A stretch of DNA of 52,203 bases from Heterobasidion occidentale. Taxonomy: Eukaryota > Basidiomycota > Agaricomycetes > Russulales > Bondarzewiaceae. The DNA lies in assembly GCA_039111635.1 (NCBI GenBank), contig JBCAQO010000039.1, forward strand, positions 1 through 52,203, written 5' to 3'. Below, in pieces: positions 10,687-20,951 of the stretch. How positions within the stretch are numbered: position 1 is the first letter of the stretch; the number at the start of each line of letters is the position of its first letter. A model generated the notes under the pieces. That model searched no databases. It was not told where the DNA came from and worked only from the letters and a program-made list of their open reading frames with translations. The position numbers and the translations under genes were made by a program.

Positions 10687-10770
10687 AGAAAGACGCCCCA
10701 TCCTTTTAGCAAGAACCCTCCCCAGTACATGTCCGACCACTCCTCCCTTGATTAATCCCCTGGACGTGCC

Positions 10771-11973
10771 ATGCTCATCGATGACGGAACTACCTCTTCC
10801 CCTTCAAGAAACCCCTCACCAGACATCATTCTGGCCGTGGCCAACCCCGACACTGAACGCCCTAGCCGAAGCAGCCGCCCAGCGACTCCAGAAGGAATTC
10901 CCATACCAATCATCGTCCATCAAACCGCGCTCGCCGCCGAAGATCGAACGGGTTCCCGAACCTCACCACGGTTTGAGAGAGCTCATGACGAGCACGATGA
11001 AAGACGTCAAGAAGAAGGAAGACCTACTCCGTCAACGCCTCCGCGACCGACGACAGCGTTGGCTCAAGGAGACACAAGGCAGGAAACGAGAAGCGGAAGA
11101 AGACCAGGAAACCCTGCAAACCTGGCATCGCCTACAGTTGCTGAGGCAAATATACAAGAACCAGCAACGGCTGGTACATCAGCTGCCAGGACCAGAGGGC
11201 CCCTTGCCAGTAGTCGAGATCTGCACCCCGGAGAGTTAGAAGGGCTAGGAGACGCGCTACTCCAGCGTACCACCATCTCCGCGGTAATTCAGATGGCCAC
11301 AGCGCTAGCCTTGCAAAGGCTCGCTAACTTCTTCGCAGGGCAACCAGGGAGCGAGAGCAACGACATACCCCGACGCCTCACTGATGCGAGCGACCAGGTC
11401 AGGCTTCTGGCCTATGCAGATGATCATAGGGCCGCCTCCTGGTATGCCCGAGGAAATAATGGGGCTTACGCCTTACTCATTCACCCGGACGAGTTCTCCT
11501 CCTTCATCAATTTGGAGCTCCTGCCCGCCCTCATATCGCACACCGACACAAGACACTCCTCCCACGCCCGTCCCATTCGGATTGACCCATTCCGCGTCCA
11601 ACCATGGAGCGAAGCCAGCAGAACGATACCGGCTACAAGTAGTCGAGACGCATCCACCCAGACAGAATACATCTGGGCTACGGTCCAACGACAGGCACGA
11701 AGGGACCGAGAGGCCCTTCCTCCCATATCGGCAGGACAATCCACCGGGCAGGACGCAGGAGGCAGCAATGAGGAACATCCTCCAAGGTATAGGAGGAATG
11801 AGGGGCGAGGGAGTCAGCGAGCAAGGACAACCACCCAACTCAGGCGAAACAGTCCTAGAAGAACTCGACCAAGAGATTCGCCGACTCCAAACCGTCCTCG
11901 AGATAATCAAACTGAAGGAGCACATCCACACATTGGTAGAAGAACTCCAATCCGCCAGCGCCCGACTCAGTGA
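10771..11973 (+). CDS. Post-pol ORF of element B, frame 1 (400 codons), function unknown
   Basis: This is the longest open frame after pol. The first 150 residues are disordered, rich in Ser, Pro, Thr and Arg. The middle (about residues 155-310) looks folded, with a hydrophobic helix IQMATALALQRLANFFAG, then LLAYADDHRAASWYARG and FSSFINLELLPALISH. The C-terminus is Arg-rich and low-complexity. A second frame (10781-11239 and 11384-12001) also looks protein-like in its coiled-coil parts, so the true product may switch frames or indels may have scrambled one ORF. No zinc knuckle and no family match is recognised. It occupies the same place as the family A third ORF, but no residue-level similarity was noticed. 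Confidence 0.45.
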   Translation: MLIDDGTTSSPSRNPSPDIILAVANPDTERPSRSSRPATPEGIPIPIIVHQTALAAEDRTGSRTSPRFERAHDEHDERRQEEGRPTPSTPPRPTTALAQGDTRQETRSGRRPGNPANLASPTVAEANIQEPATAGTSAARTRGPLASSRDLHPGELEGLGDALLQRTTISAVIQMATALALQRLANFFAGQPGSESNDIPRRLTDASDQVRLLAYADDHRAASWYARGNNGAYALLIHPDEFSSFINLELLPALISHTDTRHSSHARPIRIDPFRVQPWSEASRTIPATSSRDASTQTEYIWATVQRQARRDREALPPISAGQSTGQDAGGSNEEHPPRYRRNEGRGSQRARTTTQLRRNSPRRTRPRDSPTPNRPRDNQTEGAHPHIGRRTPIRQRPTQ

Positions 11974-12001
11974 ACTACTTCCTGGACTCGAGCGGAACTA
12001 G
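10781..12001 (+). CDS. Overlapping coiled-coil frame of the element B post-pol region
   Basis: In frame 2, ATG 10781 to TAG 11239 encodes a strongly helical, charged segment (for example MKDVKKKEDLLRQRLRDRR, then WHRLQLLRQIYKNQQRLV). The same frame reopens after the stop and ends at 12001 with another coiled coil (LEELDQEIRRLQTVLEIIKL, then LVEELQSASARLSELL). The frame 1 ORF spans the gap between the two coils. Either two overlapping proteins exist or one protein has been broken by compensating indels. Confidence is low for the exact structure and higher that the coils are genuine. Confidence 0.4.
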
Positions 12002-12209
12002 ACGCCTGGGACGAGGTCGAAGACAGAAATTATGACGACATCGACCCCTATTACAGGCCAGATGAAGGATACGGAGATTACGGAGACATTGGCGGAGGAT
12101 ACTAGACCAGGGAGTCGAGGAACCCCTTGTTGTTAAAACAAGGTGACGGAGAGGGAAGGACCCTCTGCACCACAGGTACCGGTTTCACACACAGGACGCC
12201 GGAACGGAC
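12002..12209 (+). other. Tail of element B without a recognisable gene
   Basis: After the stop at 12001 there is an acidic short frame and then a perfect stem-loop CCTTGTT/AACAAGG at about 12125-12143, which contains TGTTAAAACAAGG, a possible LTR start. No polypurine tract is visible, and no matching LTR end was found, so the 3' border of element B is not defined. Confidence 0.3.
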
Positions 12210-12691
12210 GTCCTGCATGACGTTAAACTGTGAAAAGATAAGAAGGCAGGGGAAGTTCCTGACCATTTTGCGTTGCAGCCCTCCGGTCTCAAGACAAGGA
12301 CAAGCATCTAACACTCTCGTTGTCAAGAGGTATTCTGACAAGCGAATCGGGCATCCCGCTTGGATCCCCAGTTTTACAGGGCCCTTTCCGCATCAGGAGG
12401 CCCTTAGGATTCACAACATAACCTTGGTACTGGTACATGAATGATGCATGAATATTGGTGGGAAATCGTGTTGCATGTTCGCCATTGGGGAACGGTGGAC
12501 CAACCTCGCTGTCAAGGTCTGACAGGTGTTTTGGACGTCCCACTTTGGATCTCCGGTTTTACAGGGTCGTTTCCGCATTAGGGGACCCTATCTGCGATGC
12601 AGGAACTAATGGCCGCACTCCATTAGTAACCCCAAAACGGAGAAATTACATCCGCAACGATGTAAAACTACGAAAGGCTTGGTCCGCAATG

Positions 12692-13779
12692 ACGATGATA
12701 CGCTAGAGGTGGCTCTAAGTGCTGAGCACAACACTAAAACAACCTCTAATGCAGGGGTGCTGGAGCTAGTATCTAATACACAAGGAATTGTTAGTGATGA
12801 CTTTAGAAATTGAAGGCGTACTGAGAAGCAACGGGGAGTGTGAGATTATAGCGCCCGAACGGTTTCGGGACTGCACCGAACACCGACCAAACGTTCGGTC
12901 GGTCGTGTCGGGGATTCGGTCGGTAACGAGAAGGTAGTGTCGCGACCGACAACTACGTGCTTCAAGAGCCACACGGGACTCTGACAATATACGAGGGAGG
13001 ACGGGGGGGGTACGAGCGAAGAGACGAGTACGAACGCGAATGAGGCCGAACGACGAGGATGACAAGTTTTCGGAAGTCGACGAAGACGATTTCAATGGTT
13101 GCGACGAGTGCGGATGAGCTCTGAACTGTGGGGTGCGAAAGCTGGTTTATTCCAGAGTTGTATGTAGGTTTTTATAGTAAACAGAGCCCCTAAGTAAAAT
13201 ATCGAACCCGAAATGAGAGTAGATGTCGAATGGGCGCCAAGCCCCAGCGATCAGAGAAGATAAGAAGGTAGGTGAGATGTCCATATGGGTTCCGAAGGTG
13301 ATAAGGTAAAAGGTAATCAGTGATGTCGAAATCCCGAACGTTCGGGATCCGTCGCCCGAGCGTAGGTAGTAGGAACAGGCGTTGGAGAACCAATGAAAAA
13401 TAAAGAAGAGGTATCGTACAACCAGGGTGGCCAAGCAATGGTGCAAGATCGCGTTTGATCAACCATGCGGAAGTCGGGAAGATAAGCGATAAGGACCGAC
13501 CGACTCACGGAGGACATCGGCCGATACGGAATACTGGCTCCGATCTCGTAAACACTTATCGTAACACTCCTATGCGGTCATGGTAAGTACGTGAAGTGTG
13601 GGCGAACTGACCCAAGTGCTGCCGAACGTCCTTCGGTGGCTTGTCGTCGGTCGGGTAGGGACCGACCGTGTTCGGTAAAAGTCGGCGTCTTCGGTACTTG
13701 TCTAGCGCTGTTCGGTATCTCCCCAAAGCTTCCCGAATACCTCCCTCGGACCCTAGCGCGGGTGCACGCTCATCAACGA
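12692..13779. mobile_element. Solo LTR insertion, family C, with 4-bp target duplication ACGA
   Basis: ACGA at 12692-12695 and again at 13776-13779 brackets a 1080-bp unit. Removing the unit and one ACGA restores a normal array repeat reading GTCCGCAATGACGATAAACTA minus its last base. The insertion is therefore younger than the array. Confidence 0.85.
12696..13775 (-). repeat. Family C solo LTR, copy 1 (1080 bp)
   Basis: Read on the minus strand it starts TGATGAGC and ends GCGTATCA, the TG...CA ends of an LTR. It has a TATA box (ACTATAAAAACC) on the minus strand at about 13165-13178 and carries no coding frame worth naming. A copy about 90% alike by eye lies at 27239-28315 and a diverged one at 28663-29653. 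No internal region of this family is in the window. Confidence 0.85.
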
Positions 13780-13947
13780 TAAACTAGTTACCGTCCGGAA
13801 CGACGCTAAAGCTACCAAAACCCTCGGAGCGTGGTTGTATTCTGGCAGACAGTGGAAGAGAGGACCTCCACCGTTGCGGAACCCTGCCGACTAGGTTGAG
13901 GCGCTTCCATATTCCATATGCCCTACAGTAAAAGAATATGGGGTCGA

Positions 13948-13964
13948 CACGGTTCAATTCCGTG
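13948..13964 (+). other. tRNA T-arm-like hairpin with a B-box
   Basis: CACGG-TTCAATT-CCGTG has the exact geometry of a tRNA T-arm (5-bp stem, 7-nt loop), and GGTTCAATTCC fits the RNA polymerase III B-box. No convincing A-box, D-arm or acceptor stem is visible upstream, so this is not called a tRNA gene. Confidence 0.3.
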
Positions 13965-14913
13965 CGAGGGGTTTGGGGACATGGAGCGGGTTGTCAGTCA
14001 TCCGACGAGACCACGACTACTCCATGGCGCTCCCATTCTACCCTTGAAGTCCGAAGCAAGGATTCCGCTTCAAGGGCCAGTCAAGAGGCAACTGGGATCG
14101 TGCCTCAGGTTCCGGACGTCCGCAATGACGGAAAACTACGGACGCCCTCCACGGCGTTAAACTGGGATTACCCTTTCCTTACAGGGTCATGAGCAGTGTC
14201 CAAACATGAGATATGTTTGGGCATTACTGCGTCCGCAAAGATGTTAAACTACTACTCCTTTCGGCACAGGAGATGTCGATTGACATCGTTGTTGACACCA
14301 CGATGTTGATCTAGTCCGCAATGACAATAAACTATTATCCCTCGCTCTAGGGATCATATTGGAGCTAGAATTACCGCCTCTAGCTGCAATAGTCCGAAAT
14401 GACCTTAAACTACCCTCACCCCGGAGGATTAAATCTATCGAGGCTCGGGAGGTTCAAGCCAGGCGATAGCAGACGTCCGCAATGACTATAAACTAGTTGC
14501 CGTCCTTCATGACGATAAACTGAGCTGCCCTTCTGTCTACAGGGCCATGTGAGTTGTGTCAAAATAGGCCTTCAAAGTCTATTCTCGCAACTCTATAAGT
14601 TATCCGGTTTGATATAGTATAAACCGTCACCATCCTTCCTCAATGGGAACCCTGTCAAGATGGCTGTACTTGGTCTAGGGCCCTATGTGCATCACCGATG
14701 AATGTTCCGGCGCACAGAAAAGGTCTACCATCTTGTTTACAGGTACTCCTACGTTGGGAGATGGATAGGTCCGCAACGACCTTAGTTTAAACTAGCAGGG
14801 CAGTCCGCAACGACTTGTGTATAAACTAGCCTCAGTCCACGATGACTTAAGGATAAACTAGCCGACGTCCGCAAAGACGCAAAACTACGGACGTCCGGCA
14901 CGACGTTAAACTA

Positions 14914-15713
14914 CCAGGACATACCTTATGCTGACCCCGCAATAATTACCGTCAAGGTGGATACCATGGTCTATTCAAGAGACCATGGGGTTCAAAGTCT
15001 ATTCTTCAAAGTCCTTACCTCGTGTTCAATATGCGGAGCGCTGCTACATGCTCGCTCCCTTGTGAAAAACAAACTCTGGACGAACACTCAATCTCTAACC
15101 AGGACGGGCCACCGTATGGGGCTGACAGAGTTAGGGATCTTCGAAGGGGTCTTGCCGGACTCAGATAGGTTGGTGGGCCTAAGCCTTTGTAAAGCGATCA
15201 ACCCACACCTGGAGTCCCCCTCGATACCGGAGATCAAGGAGATGAAGATCTATCCTGGAAACACTGAAGCATGGCCTTCGGCACTTTGGAAGAAGAACGA
15301 CACACACCCATCCACAGACGAGTTTCTGTTTCATCTTATAATCATTCGCACGACACCTTTCTGTATCGTCGCCAGAGAAAATACTGGCTTATCAAACCTA
15401 CCAGGGAGCCCTGGTTGAGTAGCTGCCTATTGACTCTAGGAGTGTACTCACACAAAACGTACGGTGAAGGAAGAACACCGAGGGCGACGCAATATTGTGG
15501 CTGATATTGCTATAAGCCTGGATCAAACAGCTCAACGGAGAAGGAAAACTCCTAGGCATTGTAAACAACATAGGTCGGTCTTCGCCCCAGAAAATGAAGC
15601 GATATTGGGAAGACGCATCCCAATCTATTTGACGACCAGAAAGCAATTGCACGTAGAATGACGATGAAGCTCGTTTCTGCTCAAGCGAGTAGTCCCCTCA
15701 GGAGTTGGGACCT
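14914..15713 (+). mobile_element. Internal 3' region of a family D element, decayed
   Basis: This stretch joins the array to a polypurine tract and the 3' LTR at 15727. It holds a 153-codon frame (14957-15418) and overlapping shorter frames, none of which I recognise. A retrotransposon tail is inferred only from the polypurine tract and LTR that follow. Confidence 0.4.
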
Positions 15714-15726
15714 AGAAAGGGGGTAA
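15714..15726 (+). other. Polypurine tract of family D
   Basis: AGAAAGGGGGTAA immediately precedes the LTR start TGTTATG. It closely resembles the family A tract and marks the following LTR as a 3' LTR. Confidence 0.7.
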
Positions 15727-16317
15727 TGTTATGACTTGACCGATCGGGGCCCTTCGTGGCCGTGTCTAACCGATGGATCAAGCATCACATGCTAGGCGGC
15801 TCCACTACGGAGCGTACACCAAGGTATTCGGCATGTCCTTAGGAGCCGACAAGACCGATGGTTCTTCAAGACATCGGTAGAGGCTATATGAGAGGGACAT
15901 GAGGCTCACAGAGTTCACACAGTAATAAAGAAGGCATTCACATGCCATGGGCTTAGGGCTTATGGGTAAGCACCTCGTCGCACCATGATGGATCAGTGCG
16001 ACTAGAGAAGTACAAGAGTAGGTGCCAGCATGAGAAAGACGGCGGCCACAGCTCTCCTAGGATGGAAACCTGGAGAAGCACACGGACTCTTACCCTATAC
16101 CCCATACAGTATATAAGGCCCATAGAATAGGCTGAGGATCTTCAGTCTATTCTCTTCGTTCCCCCTGTATCTACACATACAGGACTCTTAGAGCCAATCA
16201 CAATTCCCTCCTGTATCGTTACCTGATACAGTCGAGACTTCGCCCATCATTCAGTCCATCGTGCGACCTAGGGAAGAACCTGTTACTCTTGGGTTACCGA
16301 ACGAGCAGTTCGTAACA
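15727..16317 (+). repeat. Family D 3' LTR (591 bp)
   Basis: It starts TGTTATGACT and ends TTCGTAACA. A TATA box, TATATAA (16110-16116), lies 34 nt upstream of AGTCTATTCT (16144-16153), the presumed transcript start, whose exact complement lies next to the inverted copy at 26929. Other copies are at 26929-28621 (minus, interrupted) and 29664-30167 (plus, truncated). Confidence 0.9.
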
Positions 16318-16459
16318 GTTTCCCCTTTGATGGATAGGACAATTGTTTTGTCGAAGTTGGTTGTTGGTTCGTCTAGTGCCTGGTGGGAATCCTAGGCCTA
16401 GGTCTTGCTCCAGGGTGTGTGAAGTAACTCTCTCCGGTGGGGGTCTGTGCCACCGATGA
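16318..16459. other. Short spacer between a family D LTR and copy A2
   Basis: These 142 nt are continuous with 26858-26928 once copy A2 and one GATGA are removed, giving about 213 nt between two convergent family D LTRs. On the minus strand it would be 5' leader of a family D element following the LTR at 26929. No gene is seen. Confidence 0.5.
16455..16459. repeat. Target-site duplication of copy A2, left
   Basis: GATGA abuts the LTR end TGTTAGG at 16460 and is repeated exactly at 26853-26857 beyond the other LTR. Confidence 0.95.
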
Positions 16460-17292
16460 TGTTAGGTCGTAGACCTATCACGTGCACCGATGCACGAAGG
16501 GGTCCCTAGGCTAAACCTCCACTGGTTCGTATAGTCGTAGACTCCAATGGATGAAGACGATGGATCGTCTTTGGGCTCTTTCGAGGAACTCGGGGTTGCT
16601 GTCGGCTTTGTTCTCGAAGAGATTGAGAAGGTGATCTTCGAGGTCTTCTCGATGATGAGGAGGAACCGGATGATCTTCTCCTGTCCAACAGATGACACGA
16701 GGGGGTGTCCAACTGAGAACACGGAAGGCAGCTAGCCCAGTATAGAAGCGGATGAGTAGAGGGAGGGGAGGGAAGGGAGACGAGTCCAGTGCTTCGTCAG
16801 ACCGTGCAAAGAGTTTCTCAGATCTGACAGAGATCACGAAGCGTGGGCTAAGAAGGTAGCCAGACGCCGGGTGCAGTGCGGAGATCGAGTGTATTACAGG
16901 TGAACGAGCTGAGCTTCTTAGAAGCTCATCTCGGCTATTTACGTACAGAAGTGTCTAGGGCAGGATCAAGATCTGGTCCGTGCGCTTCTCAGGTACCGAA
17001 GTCAACGATCGAGATCCGTAAGCTAGAATGCCTCATCGACCTGCCATGTAACCAAATATAGTAATCCGATCACTAATGTCTATCCACATCTTCGATCGAT
17101 CAAGAACCAGGAACGGGGGTCAGGAACCAATGTCTGTCCACATCAAGAATCAGGAACCAGAAGTCAGCGTTCATGCGTTAGCATGTAAATGGTAAGGAGT
17201 CATAGAAAGCTATTCGAGTCTGCAGCAAGTCCGAAGCACTTGACCAGCCCATCCCTCACGTGCGAAGCACGTGTTAGGACGCGGTCCTAACA
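16460..17292 (-). repeat. Family A 3' LTR of copy A2 (833 bp)
   Basis: This is the same LTR as 6121-6954, in opposite orientation. It differs from the A1 LTR at only about one or two positions but from its own partner LTR (26019-26852) at about seven. The start-site decamer is at 16901-16910 (complement). Confidence 0.95.
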
Positions 17293-17303
17293 CTACCCCC
17301 TCT

Positions 17304-18909
17304 CTATACAAGTCTTCGGCGCTTGGCGGGTGCACCGATAGTAGGGGCGGGTCTCCTCAGGTGAACTTCGTCGAAGGTGGGGATGTTCCGAGCGGGGTAT
17401 CCGGTCCAGTTCGCGGTGTCGATTAAATGATCCAACGCCTGCTTGTGGTATCCATATTCTTCAGCTGTCCTATCCATCTGTAGACGAAGGTGCCGGGACT
17501 GCATGCGATGCCTATCGTAGTCTTGAAGAAAGCCGCGCGCCATAACGTCCGTTCTCTGGCGAATGCCCGTGATTGGACATCCCACGACGAGATGGCCGGC
17601 GCGTCCGCATTCCCAGCAGGTACGAGTGGAGGGGTCGGTGGGTGGAGAAGGCGGGTGAGAGCAGGAGGGGTAGGCCAAACGTTTTCGGAGTCCATGGCGT
17701 CGGCAGGCCATCCTTCTTCAGTTGCGACAGGAATGTCCGGCGACTGGGGGGAGGTTTCGTTGACAATGATAGGATGGGTGAGGTCGTCGCCGAGTAAGGG
17801 GGGGGATGGGGACACAGCAGGGGGTGATGGGGGTGGTACCGGTAACGGCTGAAGTACCTGGCGATCCCGGACGACTTGTTCGGGGTCGTAAGGGGGACTA
17901 GTGGGTCGCATGGATTCCGTGGTTTCTTCGTCGGCGGGTCGAAAGAGTCGGGCGACCGGGAGGACTGGTTCCGTGATTGCCGGAGGATCGACGATCATGG
18001 GTTCTTCGACGTCGACCTGGTGAAAACCTTGTTCCCGTATATCCGGCTTGGTCATAACCCAGGGCCTGACGTTATCTTCCGGGACACTTCCGCTTGACCA
18101 GTAGCTTGCGACAGGGTGAACTCCTTGACTGTTGAGGGGGAATGAGTGAGTCGGCAAGAGTCCCTTAGGGACGTACTCCTCTATCTCCAGACGGCCCCAT
18201 TAAGTCCTGTAAAATAGAACCATCAGATAGTGTTCTCCTTGTAACGGATCCGAGCCAGAGTTTCGAGCCAAGCCACTACGGTGTGCGTTTGGAGGAGGAC
18301 GGAACTGCCGAAGATGCCTCCTAACCGAAAGTTAATCATGTCGTTGCGGATGGCGGGGAGATTGATCAGTCCCTTCATGCGGTAGGAGGTGACGGTGATA
18401 TTGGCGAGGAGGATGGCTTGGGTTTGGTTAAGCGGTCCGGAGAATACCTGATAGCATTGAGCCCAAACCGCCTGCTGTAAATAAAAAAGGAAGGCCCGGG
18501 GGTTCTTCAAGCCTGGCTGGTTCAAAACGATGGGGGCCTCGTCCTCAGCGAGCGTGAGGTGGTAGATGCTGTTACTGGTCTTCAGGTCTTGGTAGAGACG
18601 GAGGTCGTGAAGGGGGTTGGGTAGGGCGCGGATGCGGGGATGCGGGGGTTTTCGTTGTGTACAGCGAAAGCCAATGATGGTACGACGATGTGGGGGTTCG
18701 GCATTTCAGCCGGAAAACGGGGGATGACAAATTCGGTGAGGGGTCGGCGACATGGACGCCTTCCGAGGGGATGTAGTCCTCGCTGTCGTAGTCCGAGTCC
18801 GTGTCGTCAACGAGCGTGGGGGTGGTAGTAGGAGGGGTGACGGTGCGGAGGATGAAGGGGTGGGGGACGGGGTGTTGGAAGCGTGAGGGGAGGTGGTAGC
18901 GGAAGTCAT
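17304..18909 (-). pseudogene. Post-pol zinc-knuckle ORF of family A, frameshifted (copy A2)
   Basis: It is the counterpart of 4502-6109, starting at ATG 18909. Two extra bases near 18636 and two near 17663 shift the frame. The in-frame TGA seen in A1 is kept at 18223-18225. After the second shift the knuckle CWECGRAGHLVVGC is found only in the 17304-17711 frame, disconnected from the upstream part. One Ser codon is missing near 18306 relative to A1. Confidence 0.75.
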
Positions 18910-19024
18910 TCTGATGTTACTAATAATATAGCGGGGGAGCTGTGTAAGAAGAGGTGTGTGGGGGCAAGGGACATTCGATTTGTAGCTGGGATGCTGAGGA
19001 ATGTTTCCGTCCGATGCAGGGTGT

Positions 19025-19032
19025 CTTTTATA
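19025..19032 (-). promoter_or_regulatory. Internal TATA box before the post-pol ORF (copy A2)
   Basis: TATAAAAG on the minus strand lies about 120 nt before ATG 18909, identical in placement to 4378-4385 of copy A1. Confidence 0.5.
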
Positions 19033-20308
19033 CGACGGAGGAGATGCCAATGGTGGCAGCGGCGTGAAAGGATCCGAGGACAAGGGCGATGGCGATGGAG
19101 ACAGCGGTGAGAGCAAGAGTCGCGACGATGGTATAAACGGCTACTGTGGATAGAGTGGGGTCGAAAGGGGTCATAGCCGTTTGCCTGGCCATGCCAATCC
19201 TCGGTTGGTCTGCTTTTGTAGCTCCTGGTATGCTTGAGTCCGCCCAATTAAGAGCTGTCCGATCGCTTCTGCTGTGGCTTTTGATCGAGACGAGTCTATA
19301 TGGGCTTCTTTGGCTGCGCTTCTCGATCGTTGATCGTCGTGGGTGGCACTTTGATCGAGGAACCAGGGGCGGCCTCTTTAGCTGCGTCATTCGTTTGTTG
19401 ATCTCTTCCATGATCTGGGGGATAGCTAATCCTGTAGCGAGAAGCTTCTTTCCGATTGGATGCTTCTCGAGCTTCTTTCTGATTTGATCTTCTTCGGCTA
19501 CTCTGTTGAGTTCTAATTCGATCACCAGGGCCAGAATGGAGGCTTCCATTCCTTTGACTGCCCGAGGGTGCCGGCGGTAGAAGTCCTTTATGGCTTCTTG
19601 TGCGTTAGTGACGTTTGCCGCGGCTTCCCAAGAGTTGTCCGATTCCGGGTAGCCCTTCCATTTGATCAGGTACTGCAGGATCTTCCATCGTCCGAAGCGC
19701 CTAGCTCCGACAATGGCTTCGACTTCGAATTCTTCTTGCCCTTCGATCAGGTCCGGAGCCGGTTTAGGGTAGTTCGGGCCATAGACTTCGTTTTCCTTGT
19801 AGGGCGTGAGTCGACTAGCATGGAAGACGTCGTGAATGTGCTTCCAGCTGTTGGGCAGTTTCAACCTGAAATTGACATTTCCTATGGTGTTGGTGATTTC
19901 AAATGGCCCAAAGCGTTTGGGTCTCAGTTTCTCTGATGGGTGATCGGTGTGGATGTTCTTCCCATCAAGCCATACTTGATCTCCTTTCTTGAAAGGCGGC
20001 AGGTCCGTTCCAAAACGGTCGTGCTGTATCCTCATGGCTTCGGCTGCAATTTCGAGGCTGGCTTGTGCTTCCTTCCTAGCACGTTGCAAAGCTTCGAGGC
20101 GAGCGTCGGCGGTGGGGACATTCGTGTTTCCGATGATGGCTGGGTAAGCCCGTGGTTGATATCCGTGGAGAAGTTCAAAAGGTGACTTCTGCGTGGCTGA
20201 GTGCTGATGGGTGTTGTGGGCATATTCCGCGTAGGGAATTAATCCGGCCCAATCGTCCTGTGAAGAACTGCAAAACGCCCTCAGGTATTGTTCTAGTTCC
20301 TGATTCAT
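19028..20308 (-). pseudogene. Family A integrase C-terminal part, chromodomain and hydrophobic tail (copy A2)
   Basis: The frame restarts after the shared integrase frameshift and holds the C-terminal integrase domain, the chromodomain (YLIKWKGYPESDNSWE) and the charged tail. Small indels near 19345 move the frame so that it runs on for about 50 residues more than in A1 and ends in a hydrophobic helix (TIVATLALTAVSIAIALVLG). This gives a 426-residue frame against 378 in A1. Confidence 0.85.
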
Positions 20309-20391
20309 TCGTTCAGTAGCACCGTCCGTCTGTGGGTGATAAGCTGTGCTTAAAGCGGATTTGATTCCTAATTCTTTGAGCAGGGCTTGCG

Positions 20392-20913
20392 CTACTTTTG
20401 AGTTCCTCTATCCGATATGATTTTATCTGGCAGTCCATAGCGTCTCCAGGTGTTTTCTAGCAAGATTTTGGCCGTTCCGTCAGAGTCGATGGTTTTCAGG
20501 CATGGAGTTATTACTGCAGTTTTGGTGAATCGATCGGTTACTACATGTAGCGAGTCGTATCCGTTTGATTCTGGTAGGTCTGTAATAAAATCCATGGTTA
20601 TTGTTCCGAAGGGTCGATCTGGGATTTCTGTTGGTTGTAGGGGCACCATGGTAGGATGTGTGTCGTTCTTGGTGGATTGACAGATGGCGCATCCTTCCAC
20701 ATATTGGTGAACTGTGTTTGATATTCCTGGCCAAGTGAATTCTTGTCCGACTAAGGCTAGAGTTCCCCTTTGTCCTGGATGTCCTGCTGCTAGATTGTCA
20801 TGATTTAGTTTGATGATATCTTGACGGAGTTGTTCGTTTCGAGGGACATATATCTTTCCTCGGTGAAGGACCAATCCTTCTTCTTCGTTCCATTCTTGTA
20901 AACCTTTCTTCAT
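20392..20913 (-). pseudogene. Family A integrase zinc finger and core fragment (copy A2)
   Basis: The frame covers the HHCC zinc-binding region (HDNLAAGHPGQ, EGCAICQSTK) and the first two catalytic Asp (TMDFITDLPE, IISDRGTQ), then stops directly after DRGTQ as in copy A1. It is separated from the RNase H frame upstream by a private missing A near 20996. Confidence 0.88.
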
Positions 20914-20951
20914 GTTTCGAGGTCCTAAGGTTTTAATCTTGGCTAGGGTTT

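Larger units (their letters stand above)
12210..14913 (+). repeat. Array of 16 short repeats alternating with hairpins
   Basis: Sixteen units of a ~20-nt motif, GTCCGCAAYGAC followed by 2-8 variable bases and TAAACTA, occur in the same orientation at 12210, 12650, 12682 (split by an LTR, resuming at 13776), 13793, 14118, 14142, 14231, 14314, 14392, 14475, 14502, 14769, 14803, 14835, 14867 and 14893. Spacers run from a few bases to several hundred and differ in sequence, but many fold as hairpins: 14041-14076, 14193-14230, 14337-14354 and 14363-14385. A second motif, TTACAGGG or a near variant (12372, 12557, 14179, 14537, 14735), recurs in the spacers. No reading frame explains it. It lies between element B and a family D LTR and may belong to either one. 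Confidence 0.75.

Noticed and set aside
12210..14913. CRISPR array
   Set aside because: Repeats are imperfect, spacers vary from a few to several hundred bases, there are no cas genes, and the host is eukaryotic.
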